In this document: piece after piece, positions 1-6,158 of the stretch
How the letters are laid out: every line of letters starts with the position of its first letter
How positions within the stretch are numbered: the stretch's first letter is position 1
Assembly: GCA_012799755.1 (NCBI GenBank)
Contig: JAAZKQ010000229.1
Span: 1 to 8,241, forward strand
Reading direction: 5' to 3'
Source of the DNA: Lentisphaerota bacterium
GTDB taxonomy: Bacteria; Verrucomicrobiota; Lentisphaeria; Oligosphaerales; Oligosphaeraceae
Length of the DNA stretch: 8,241 nt
Translations under genes and position numbers: made by a program
Notes under the pieces: model-generated
What the model saw: the letters and a program-made list of their open reading frames with translations, nothing else
What the model was told of the DNA's origin: nothing
Databases searched by the model: none

Positions 1-17
1 AGGCAACAGAAAACGGC

Positions 18-42
18 CAATTATCATCGGTGACCGGTTACA
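18..42 (+). repeat. Short dispersed repeat, copy A (downstream of glycosidase gene)
   Basis: CAATTATCA followed by GGTGACCGGTTACA. It matches 1430-1455 at 23 of 25 aligned bases plus one single-base gap, in the same orientation. The two copies flank the glycosidase gene. Read on the minus strand the end is GTAACCGGTCACC. Confidence 0.7.
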
Positions 43-134
43 CCGCAACAGATGGTAATCTTGCAGTATCCTATTGCCGTCAACGCCAAGTTGAAGCTAC
101 GCCCTGGCGGCGTTCATACTAACCCACGAAGGCA

Positions 135-1178
135 TCACTCTTTGAATGGTCTTGACGCCGCCACCGTCAAACAACGATACTCCTTGCCAAACATCGGTTT
201 CTCCTCAGTGGTAGTGGGACGAACCGCGCAATAGAAGTGATACAGCGTGTCTTCATGCCAGATTACGCAGGGCTTGTGGGCATGGACAGAATCCAAGTCG
301 CCAGGCGCGCCAACTGGGATGATGGGTTCCGGGTGCCGCCGCCAATGGATGCCATCGGCGCTGATTGACACCCCGTCCTGGGCATGCCGTCCGTCAAAGC
401 CGCAGAAGAATTGGACCCATTGCTGCAAGCGGCTGTCCCACAGCACGTGTTGCCCGCAGGCAAAGACGCTATCCCAACCAGCCAGCGACACCCGATGGAT
501 GGGATTTCCGGCGTATCGTTCCCAGTGCCTCAGGGAATTGTCCGTCGCCATGGCCAGGCCAACTTGTTCCTTCCAAGGCCAGGACGGGTTGCTCTTGCCG
601 TTGTAGTACAAACGAAAGGAATCCTTGTAGGGGACGCACCAGACGCTGTAGAGTCCCGCTCCGTCCCACTGTCCTTCGGCGCCCTTGGTAAACACGGGTT
701 CATCCAGGAAGTGCCAGTCAAGCAGCTCCTCGTCGGTCGTCCATGCCAAGCCATTTGCGGCTCCTCCTGTTTCGTAGCCCGGCTCGGGATAGGCGTGATA
801 AAACAGCCAGTACTTCCCATCCTTTTTGATCAGTTCGCGATTGCCGTACAGGTCAACATCATGCAGGACGCAGGATATCGCCCGCCCTACCCGATCCCAC
901 GGATTGCGGCTGCCGCGGGGCAAGACAACGCCCAAATCCGTCCAATGCAGCAAGTCGTCGCTCACCGCCAAAGCCGTCTGATAGCCGATTCCATCAAATC
1001 CGATGCTCATGCAGTAAATCCGACCACGATGCCGGAAAATCCGCATGTTATCCGCCGCATACTGGTTGAATGTCCCGTCCATTCCAGACGGACCAATCAC
1101 CGGCTTCCCGTACTTGTAAGGAGTCAAGTAACTCCCAATTGCCAAGCCTCTTTCCTTGTTTGCCGGATCAGCTTCCAT
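135..1178 (-). CDS. Five-bladed beta-propeller glycoside hydrolase (GH43/GH32/GH130-like)
   Basis: A 347-residue protein with the repeating pattern of five-bladed beta-propeller glycosidases. Each blade has a strand rich in Y/F/W, a stretch such as 'LAVSDDLLHW' (about 70-79) or 'SISADGIHW' (271-279), and then a turn before the next blade. Blades can be placed near residues 41-83, 120-163, 178-228, 236-287 and 298-342. Acidic residues near blade starts (for example D43, D172, D236, D296) are candidates for the catalytic and transition-state groups, but I cannot assign them by eye. No signal peptide or membrane segment is visible, so it is probably cytosolic. The start is supported by GAGGT at 1188-1192, nine bases upstream. 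It lies 347 bases downstream of the DUF1080 gene on the same strand, across a repeat-rich spacer, so it may have its own transcript. It likely hydrolyses or phosphorolyses an oligosaccharide or glycoside; the exact GH family and sugar are not determinable here. The fold call is fairly sure, the family is not. Confidence 0.8.
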   Translation of the reverse strand: MEADPANKERGLAIGSYLTPYKYGKPVIGPSGMDGTFNQYAADNMRIFRHRGRIYCMSIGFDGIGYQTALAVSDDLLHWTDLGVVLPRGSRNPWDRVGRAISCVLHDVDLYGNRELIKKDGKYWLFYHAYPEPGYETGGAANGLAWTTDEELLDWHFLDEPVFTKGAEGQWDGAGLYSVWCVPYKDSFRLYYNGKSNPSWPWKEQVGLAMATDNSLRHWERYAGNPIHRVSLAGWDSVFACGQHVLWDSRLQQWVQFFCGFDGRHAQDGVSISADGIHWRRHPEPIIPVGAPGDLDSVHAHKPCVIWHEDTLYHFYCAVRPTTTEEKPMFGKEYRCLTVAASRPFKE

Positions 1179-1218
1179 TGACGAATGACCTCATGCTGTT
1201 TCGGGTAGGGGCCAGCCC

Positions 1219-1241
1219 GGAGTGCCCTTTCAGAGCACTCC
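1219..1241. repeat. Small hairpin in the glycosidase leader
   Basis: GGAGTGC (1219-1225) and GCACTCC (1235-1241) form a perfect 7-bp stem; two further inner pairs (CT/AG) follow a C/A mismatch, leaving loop TTC. It is 27 bases upstream of the glycosidase Shine-Dalgarno site in the minus-strand transcript. No T-run follows. Confidence 0.55.
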
Positions 1242-1263
1242 ACCGCTTCGCGATCGCTTGCCA

Positions 1264-1323
1264 TTTGCGGGCTCATGTCACGCTGCGGGCTGCAAGCCCG
1301 CGGCACGGCCGGGAAACAGACGC
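1264..1323 (+). repeat. REP-like palindromic repeat core, copy 1
   Basis: About 54 of 60 bases match the reverse complement of 8143-8202, with 47 of 50 in 1274-1323. At its heart is a 10-bp stem with a 3-base loop: GCTGCGGGCT (1282-1291), loop GCA, AGCCCGCGGC (1295-1304), with one T·G pair. To the right comes a conserved 'cacggccgggaaacag' tail, then a 9-bp tandem array. The layout resembles bacterial REP elements; the family name is unknown to me. Confidence 0.85.
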
Positions 1324-1374
1324 TTTTTTGGTAAAAGTGGACAAGGCAGACAGCTGTGGACAACATGTGCCATC

Positions 1375-1407
1375 GTCCATCGTGTCCATATTGTCCATAT
1401 TGTCCAT
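1375..1407. repeat. 9-bp tandem array of GTCCAT units (4 copies plus degenerate units)
   Basis: GTCCAT begins at 1375, 1384, 1393 and 1402, exactly 9 bases apart, with a degenerate unit (GTGCCAT) at 1367. Opposite-strand units GTGGAC occur at 1337 and 1356. It is the counterpart of the array at 8039-8106 but with GTCCAT in place of GTCCAC, and shorter. Confidence 0.85.
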
Positions 1408-1429
1408 CGTTTCGCAGCTCGCTGGACAA

Positions 1430-1455
1430 CAATTATCAATGGGTGACCGCTTACA
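1430..1455 (+). repeat. Short dispersed repeat, copy B (upstream of glycosidase gene)
   Basis: CAATTATCAATG then GGTGACCGCTTACA, a near-copy of 18-42 in direct orientation. On the minus strand it begins GTAAGCGGTCACC. A GTAA start is reminiscent of IS66-family insertion sequence ends, but with no transposase nearby this is only a suggestion. It abuts the hairpin at 1455-1497. Confidence 0.7.
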
Positions 1456-1497
1456 GGGAGAGGACAGGAAAATGGTGCGACGTCCTTTCCTCTCCCT
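1455..1497. repeat. Strong inverted repeat / hairpin after DUF1080 gene
   Basis: The purine-rich left arm (1455-1469, AGGGAGAGGACAGGA) pairs with the pyrimidine-rich right arm (1483-1497, TCCTTTCCTCTCCCT). Fourteen of 15 positions pair, with one C/T mismatch, around a 13-base loop. It begins 28 bases beyond the DUF1080 stop. It lacks a following T-run on the minus strand, so it is not a classical intrinsic terminator. It may protect the mRNA 3' end or lower read-through into the glycosidase gene. Confidence 0.7.
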
Positions 1498-1525
1498 CGC
1501 AAAACCAACTATACCGGCAACGCCC

Positions 1526-2278
1526 TCACAGGTGCAGTGGTCGGCACCAGATATTGCGGAAGCGCACGCGGTCGTTGTGGTCTTGTAATTTCAGCGCGCC
1601 GACGGCGGGATGTGGCGTCTCGTAGTTGGCCAGCTTCCTGAATTGGGTCGGCCCCAGCATGGGTTGCATGTGATGGAGAAGGATGCCATCCATGAACAGG
1701 GTCAGATAGCCGGGCGCCAGCAGCTTGTCGCCGGCGAAGCGCTGCGCGATCCAGATGATGTCATAGGCGCTCCACTGGCCGCGACGAGGGGCGGCATTGA
1801 CCAGCGGCGGTTGCTGACCGTAGACGGCGCCGGGAATACCATCGGCATACACGGGATAGTTCCAGTTGTCAATGATCTGAATCTCGTAGAGCTGCATCAG
1901 GAAGACACCACTGTTGCCGTGGTCCTTCTGCTCCTCTCCGGGCGGCAATAGCGGCATCTGGTATTCGACATGGAACTGGCAATCGCCGAACTCGCTGCGG
2001 GTGTGGATATCGCCGGTCTTGGGCACACTCTCCAAGTAGCCGTTTTCGACTTTCCAGCGGTGCGGCTGCCCGTCCTTGCCAAGCCACTCGTCGCTGTTCT
2101 CGCCGTCAAAAAGCACTATTGCATCAGATGGCGGCAGGCCGGCCTGCTCCTGGGTGGGGAAGCGACCGGCCTTGACCACCGGCGGCAAGGGGCGCTGACC
2201 GTCATGCACGCGCCAGGGCGTACCGGGAATCATCGGGGTGTCAGTATAACCGGGATGGGTCTTGATTTCGTCTGCCAT
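1526..2278 (-). CDS. DUF1080 / 3-keto-disaccharide hydrolase domain protein
   Basis: A 250-residue protein of the DUF1080 (3-keto-disaccharide hydrolase, concanavalin-like fold) family. Family hallmarks, numbered from this start: 'VLFDGENSDEW' at 55-65, 'GNSGVFLMQLYEIQIID' at 121-137, 'GAVYGQQPPLVNA' at 150-162, 'GQWSAYDI' at 167-174, and a closing 'LKLQDHNDRVRFRNIW' at 229-244. An N-terminal segment with 'GYTDTPMIPGT' and 'WRVHDGQRP' precedes the domain. Characterised relatives hydrolyse or eliminate 3-keto-glycosides; activity here is inferred. Many family members are exported, but no signal peptide is visible, which suggests a cytosolic enzyme. The open frame extends to 2374, overlapping the end of the flavoprotein gene. 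I prefer the ATG at 2276-2278 because AGAGGA (2286-2291) sits seven bases upstream; the ATG at 2282-2284 is too close to it. It is 73 bases downstream of the flavoprotein gene, so probably in the same operon. A strong hairpin (1455-1497) follows the stop. Confidence 0.88.
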   Translation of the reverse strand: MADEIKTHPGYTDTPMIPGTPWRVHDGQRPLPPVVKAGRFPTQEQAGLPPSDAIVLFDGENSDEWLGKDGQPHRWKVENGYLESVPKTGDIHTRSEFGDCQFHVEYQMPLLPPGEEQKDHGNSGVFLMQLYEIQIIDNWNYPVYADGIPGAVYGQQPPLVNAAPRRGQWSAYDIIWIAQRFAGDKLLAPGYLTLFMDGILLHHMQPMLGPTQFRKLANYETPHPAVGALKLQDHNDRVRFRNIWCRPLHL

Positions 2279-2285
2279 GATCATG

Positions 2286-2291
2286 TCCTCT
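2286..2291 (-). promoter_or_regulatory. Ribosome binding site deciding the DUF1080 start
   Basis: AGAGGA on the minus strand, seven bases before the ATG at 2276-2278 and only one base from the ATG at 2282-2284. It selects the 250-residue product over the longer frame starting at 2374, which would overlap the flavoprotein gene. Confidence 0.7.
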
Positions 2292-2351
2292 GCTGTTTGT
2301 TTACCCGAAACGAAAACGGACGCCCGCCGCAACTCACCCGGCGCCAGCGTC

Positions 2352-4424
2352 TCAGCGAAAACGAACGATGCCAAAATCCTGCGGTCGGTGCATATTCCGC
2401 TCTTGCAGCTGCGCCCAAGTCAGCCAATGCGGATGGGAACAGCCCGACGCGCACTTGTTGAAGTTAGCCCGCCATTGCGTCCCGGCCAAGGGCCGCAGAG
2501 ACCGCGCCAGCGCTTTTTCAAGGAAAGCAATGGGAATGCGCGCCAGGAGCTGCCAGGTCAGCGGCGTGGTAATCTCCGGCGATACGCGCCGCGGCAATGA
2601 ATGGACAATCTCAATGCCGTTGAGCTCGTCTTCGCGAAAGACGCGGTGGTCCTTGAAACCGCCGGGCACCAGCGTGCAATCGCGAATATGCGACACATGC
2701 AGATTCCCACCGCAGTTGAACTCAAAATTGATGTAACCCAAGCCCGGCAACGGCTCGACGAAGAATTCCACGCAGCTATCGCGAAAGACCATCTGCCCGA
2801 ATTCAGTTGACAGGCACTGCACATAGCGGTCGGCCACCTCGAAATTGAGGTACAGCCGGTCGTCATCGTAAAACAACCGACAAGTCGTCTGAGGGAAGTG
2901 CGGCGGATAGAAGTCCGTCTTGGCGACGCGATCAATGCGCAGCGACGCCGCGCGTTGCCAAACCGGCGCGTGAAAGTCATCGCACGGCTGCTGTCCCTCG
3001 GGCAGCGCCGACACTTCCACCTCTGCTGCATAGTCAAGCTGATAGGGCAGGCGTGCCCGCTCCTTGCTCAGTGCGTCCGCCACGGCGGCGGCCGCCAAGC
3101 TGACCGGCCCGCAGGCGTCCAGTGCGGCGAGCTCCTGCGCCGCGCGCTCAAGATCGGCAATCTTCCGCAGCGGTGTGAAACCGCGCTGGAGAATCTCCGC
3201 CACCCGACCGTACACATCATCAGGCGTCCTCGGCGGCGGCGACAACTCTTGCGGCAGCCGCGCCTGGCTGTTGCGCGCGGCATACGCCGCAGCGGACGCG
3301 CCGGCAATGCGCCCGAAGACGAAGACTTCCAGGCCGGCATTGCCGCCAACGCGGTCCGCGCCGTGCAGGCCGCCCATGGCTTCACCGGCGGCGAAGAGCC
3401 CCGGCACAGCCGTCGCGCAGTCCGGCGTGACGCGAACACCGCCGAGGGTCGTATGGGCAGCGGGGACGACTTCCTGCCCCAGCTCGGCCAGACTCGGCGC
3501 AAAACGCCGGTACTTGGCGTGATAGCCCGGGTATTTGCGGGCAAAAGCCGCCTCATCCACCTGCGTGTAATCAAAGAGGATGCCGCCATGGGCGCAGGCA
3601 TTGCCGGCTTCGATCTCATGCATGATGATGCGCGCCAACTCACTCTTGCGAGGCAGTGGCCCCGCCGCCGGCAGGATGGACTCGCCATGGCGGTTCAGCA
3701 GCCGTGCGCCCTCGTTAAGCACCGCCGTCAACACCGAGAAGCCCCGGAGAGGCTCGGGATAGACCGTCACCGTCGGCTCAAACTGCACAAAACCCTGGTC
3801 AATGAGCTCGGCGCCGGCATCCTGGGCCAGGCAGAGACAATCGCCGCGCAAGCTCTTGCTCCAGGTGCTGAACTGCCAAAGGCCGGCAAAACCGCCGCCG
3901 GCAAGCACCACGGCCTTGGCGGCGATGACCTCGCCGGCGTCCGTCAACGCCCCGGCGATGCGCCCGTCCGTCAGCAGCAACTTGCTCACTCGCAGCCGCA
4001 TCACCGGCGTCGCCAAAAGCTCCATGGCCCGGCGGCCCGTCGTGGTCGCCTGATGCACGACCCGCGGATGGCTGGACCCCAGCGCATTGACCATGTCGTA
4101 GCTGCCGTCCGCGCTACGGTCAAAGACCAGCCCCATGCCTTCCAGCCGTCGCAGCTCCGGCACGGCCCGGTCGGCCAGCACTCGCGCCAGCGCGGCGTCG
4201 CTGTAACCACCCCCAGCACGCAGAACATCGAAATAAAGCATATCCGGGCTGTCCGGCGAATTGACCGGCGCCGAAAAGCCCATGACTTCCGTGGAAGCGC
4301 AGCCGCCGACATCGGCCACCAGCACCCGCATTCCCGGCTGCGTTTCACGAATTTCGGCCGCGGCATTGAGGCCCGCAAGCCCCGCACCGATGACGAGCAC
4401 ATCACAACTCTGCGTCTTGTCCAT
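2352..4424 (-). CDS. FAD-dependent oxidoreductase (fumarate reductase/succinate dehydrogenase flavoprotein-like) fused to C-terminal CBM9-like domain
   Basis: A 690-residue two-part protein. Residues about 5-455 resemble the SdhA/FrdA/NadB flavoprotein family: dinucleotide-binding GAGLAG at 13-18, 'QFEPT' at 214-218, 'NEGARLLNRHGE' at 237-248, 'HTTLGGVRV' at 324-332, 'PGLFAAGEAMGG' at 341-352 and 'HGADRVGGNAGLEVFVFGR' at 354-372. The substrate-site His of the usual 'QFHPT' motif is Glu216, while His324 and Arg358 match the other conserved site residues, so fumarate or succinate is unlikely. The family's helical C-terminal domain is shortened to about 60 residues. Residues about 466-690 resemble CBM9-like (DOMON-type) domains: 'DDRLYLNFEVAD' at 521-532, 'DSCVEFFVEP' at 549-558, 'GYINFEFNCGG' at 563-573. 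The frame is continuous through the junction. No signal peptide is visible. The ilvD stop lies three bases upstream of this ATG and GGGAGC (4433-4438) is eight bases before it, so translation is probably coupled. It likely oxidises or reduces a sugar or derivative; the substrate is unknown. Confidence 0.88.
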   Translation of the reverse strand: MDKTQSCDVLVIGAGLAGLNAAAEIRETQPGMRVLVADVGGCASTEVMGFSAPVNSPDSPDMLYFDVLRAGGGYSDAALARVLADRAVPELRRLEGMGLVFDRSADGSYDMVNALGSSHPRVVHQATTTGRRAMELLATPVMRLRVSKLLLTDGRIAGALTDAGEVIAAKAVVLAGGGFAGLWQFSTWSKSLRGDCLCLAQDAGAELIDQGFVQFEPTVTVYPEPLRGFSVLTAVLNEGARLLNRHGESILPAAGPLPRKSELARIIMHEIEAGNACAHGGILFDYTQVDEAAFARKYPGYHAKYRRFAPSLAELGQEVVPAAHTTLGGVRVTPDCATAVPGLFAAGEAMGGLHGADRVGGNAGLEVFVFGRIAGASAAAYAARNSQARLPQELSPPPRTPDDVYGRVAEILQRGFTPLRKIADLERAAQELAALDACGPVSLAAAAVADALSKERARLPYQLDYAAEVEVSALPEGQQPCDDFHAPVWQRAASLRIDRVAKTDFYPPHFPQTTCRLFYDDDRLYLNFEVADRYVQCLSTEFGQMVFRDSCVEFFVEPLPGLGYINFEFNCGGNLHVSHIRDCTLVPGGFKDHRVFREDELNGIEIVHSLPRRVSPEITTPLTWQLLARIPIAFLEKALARSLRPLAGTQWRANFNKCASGCSHPHWLTWAQLQERNMHRPQDFGIVRFR

Positions 4425-4438
4425 GACTCACAGCTCCC
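4425..4438 (-). promoter_or_regulatory. Translational coupling junction, IlvD/Edd to flavoprotein
   Basis: The IlvD/Edd stop TGA (4428-4430) is followed by three bases and then the flavoprotein ATG (4422-4424). The flavoprotein's GGGAGC (4433-4438) lies inside the last IlvD/Edd codons. This layout is typical of coupled translation within one mRNA. Confidence 0.7.
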
Positions 4439-6104
4439 ATACTGCGCCGTTGGCCAGCGACCCGACGCATTTACTGAAGAGGCGCAGGAATGGCGGGTAG
4501 TCCTCGCCGGGGAATTGCCAGTTCCATTCACCTTTGCGACGAGCCATTTCGTCTTCGCCCACCAGCAGGTCCAGGCGGCGTTCGTCCAGATCAATCTCAA
4601 TCGTATCGCCGTCCTTGACCAGCGCAAGCGGCCCACAGAGGCCCGCTTCCGGCGAAATATAGCCGATGCTCAGGCCGCTGGAGCCGCCGGAGAAACGTCC
4701 GTCGGTGACAATCGCCACGTCCTTGTCCAGTCCCCTGCCCTTGAGCTCCTTCTGAAAAACGTAGGCCGTCGTCCCGAAGGCGGCCTTGGGGCCAAGGTAG
4801 CGCAGCACGGCGACATCGCCCTTTTTGACCTCGCCGGCATCCAGACTGGTCAGGGCTGCCTCCAGCGAATCGAAGGTCCGCGCCGGCCCGCGGAAATGCC
4901 GCATTTTCTCGTCGCAGGCGCCGACTTTGATGATGCTGCCATCCGGCGCCAGGCTGCCGTAGAGCACATAGAGTGCGCCTTCGCTGGACACGGGATTGTC
5001 CAACGGCCGGATGACCTCGCTGTCGAAGACCGGCGCGTCGGCGTAATTTTCCGCGATGCTCTTGCCCGTCACCGTGAGCTCGCCGCTGTCCAGCAGAGGC
5101 AGCAGGCGTTTCATCACCGCCCGCGAGCCGCCCGCGCGGTCAACGTCCTGCAAATGCCAGGGGCCGCTGGGCGAAGCGCCGACGATCTGCGGCACCGTTC
5201 GTGACGCCACATCGAATTCCGCCCACCACTTGCCGCGCAGACCGGCCTCGGAAGCCACGGCCGGAATATGCATGAAGAGGTTGGTGGAGCCCGCCATGGC
5301 CATGGTCACGCGGATGGCGTTCTTGACCGCGCCGGGTGTGATGATCTTGCGGGCCGTAATGCCCTTCTCCAGCAGGGTCATGATCTGCCGCCCGGCCTGG
5401 TAGGCGCATTGCAGCAACTCCGAGCTCGTGGCCGCCATGCAGCCATTGCCGGGCAACGCCAGCCCCAGCGCCTCGGCCACCAGGCACATGCTGTTGGCGG
5501 TGGTCATCACGCCGCAGGCGCCGCAGGGGCCATACATGCCGGCGACTTCGCGGTCGGCCTGGCGGCGGTCGTATTCGCCACTCATGACCTTGCCGACGTT
5601 GTCGGTCAGGTCAATGTAGTTCACGCTGCGGCCATCCAGGAAGGGCATGGGCATGTAGCCGCCGGTGACCATGATCGTCGGAATGTCCAGCCGTGCCGCG
5701 CCCATGAGATGGCCCGGCACAATGGAATCGCAGGTCGAGAGCAACACCATCGCGTCGAACATGTTGCTCTCCACAATCAGCTCGACTTCATCGCAGATGT
5801 GATTGCGGCTCGGCAGCTCAATGTAACGCGGATTCTTGAGTACCATGCCGTCGCAGATCGCTGAAGTCATGACCTCGAACGGCAGACCGCCGCATTCGCG
5901 AATACCCTGCTTCACCCGCTCGCTCAGGGCCTGCAGATGCACGTGGCCCGGATTGTACTCGTTCCAGGAATTGACCACCGCTACCAGCGGCCGCTTAAAC
6001 TCGTCCTCGGTATAGCCCATGCCGCGCACCAGGCCCCGCCGGCATTCCTCGCCGACGCCGTACTTGCCCATGCTCCGGCAGCGTTTCGCGAAACGTTCGT
6101 CCAT
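4428..6104 (-). CDS. ilvD: IlvD/Edd family dehydratase (dihydroxy-acid or sugar-acid dehydratase)
   Basis: A 558-residue Fe-S dehydratase of the IlvD/Edd family, of usual length. Motifs from this start: 'VVNSWNEYNPGHVHL' at 43-57, 'STCDSIVPGHLMGAARL' at 123-139, 'GPCGACGVMTTANSM' at 192-206, 'LPGNGCMAA' at 217-225, 'AGSTNLFMH' at 271-279 and 'TDGRFSGGSSGLSIG' at 467-481. Cys125 and Cys197 match conserved cluster cysteines. The third cysteine found in the 2Fe-2S type ('NPCN') is Gly53, as in E. coli IlvD ('VPGHVHL'). The family removes water from 2,3-dihydroxy acids, either in branched-chain amino acid synthesis or on aldonic acids such as gluconate, xylonate or arabinonate. Absence of other ilv genes and the sugar-oxidising neighbours favour an aldonic acid; 'ilvD' is a family label here, not a pathway claim. 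The frame runs up to 6158, but ATG 6102-6104 has a near-ideal GGGAGG (6111-6116) six bases upstream and avoids an extra 18 residues without family character. Confidence 0.9.
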   Translation of the reverse strand: MDERFAKRCRSMGKYGVGEECRRGLVRGMGYTEDEFKRPLVAVVNSWNEYNPGHVHLQALSERVKQGIRECGGLPFEVMTSAICDGMVLKNPRYIELPSRNHICDEVELIVESNMFDAMVLLSTCDSIVPGHLMGAARLDIPTIMVTGGYMPMPFLDGRSVNYIDLTDNVGKVMSGEYDRRQADREVAGMYGPCGACGVMTTANSMCLVAEALGLALPGNGCMAATSSELLQCAYQAGRQIMTLLEKGITARKIITPGAVKNAIRVTMAMAGSTNLFMHIPAVASEAGLRGKWWAEFDVASRTVPQIVGASPSGPWHLQDVDRAGGSRAVMKRLLPLLDSGELTVTGKSIAENYADAPVFDSEVIRPLDNPVSSEGALYVLYGSLAPDGSIIKVGACDEKMRHFRGPARTFDSLEAALTSLDAGEVKKGDVAVLRYLGPKAAFGTTAYVFQKELKGRGLDKDVAIVTDGRFSGGSSGLSIGYISPEAGLCGPLALVKDGDTIEIDLDERRLDLLVGEDEMARRKGEWNWQFPGEDYPPFLRLFSKCVGSLANGAVWEL

Positions 6105-6110
6105 GCTCGT

Positions 6111-6116
6111 CCTCCC
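6111..6116 (-). promoter_or_regulatory. Ribosome binding site deciding the IlvD/Edd start
   Basis: GGGAGG on the minus strand with a six-base spacer to the ATG at 6102-6104. It supports the internal start over the ATG at 6156-6158, which directly abuts the SDR stop codon. Confidence 0.75.
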
Positions 6117-6158
6117 GGCCGCCGTTCTGCGGCCGCTGTCAGCGTTTTCAGGCTGCAA

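Larger units (their letters stand above)
1179..1525. other. Gene-free spacer between DUF1080 and glycosidase genes, made of repeats
   Basis: No convincing gene. Reading leftwards (transcription direction) it holds a 15-bp-arm hairpin (1455-1497), a 26-base copy of a repeat also found at 18-42 (1430-1455), a degenerate 9-bp 'gtccat' array (1375-1407), a REP-like palindromic core (1264-1323), a smaller hairpin (1219-1241) and the glycosidase Shine-Dalgarno site (1188-1192). Short open frames here translate the repeat itself and are not believable. No clear sigma-70 promoter could be picked out by eye. Confidence 0.75.

Noticed and set aside
99..113. Hairpin ACGCC/GGCGT downstream of the glycosidase as a terminator
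   Set aside because: Only a 5-bp stem and no T-run in the direction of transcription.
384..1181. Plus-strand open frame of 265 codons across the glycosidase gene
   Set aside because: The minus-strand protein has regular propeller blades; the plus-strand translation has no recognisable features.
1355..1363. TGTGGACAA as a DnaA box and the spacer as a replication origin
   Set aside because: It is one base off the consensus and isolated. There is no AT-rich unwinding region and no dnaA, dnaN or parAB nearby; the tandem repeat explains it.
1124..1625. Several short open frames in the spacer, some with 'HAAG.KPAARPGNR'-like translations
   Set aside because: The same peptide pattern arises from the inverted copy at 7960-8208, showing it is translated repeat DNA rather than protein.
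2898..5204. Very long plus-strand open frame (768 codons) opposite the flavoprotein and IlvD/Edd genes
   Set aside because: It runs antisense to two genes with clear family motifs, and its translation is Arg/Ala/His-rich without recognisable domains. Long antisense frames are common in GC-rich DNA.
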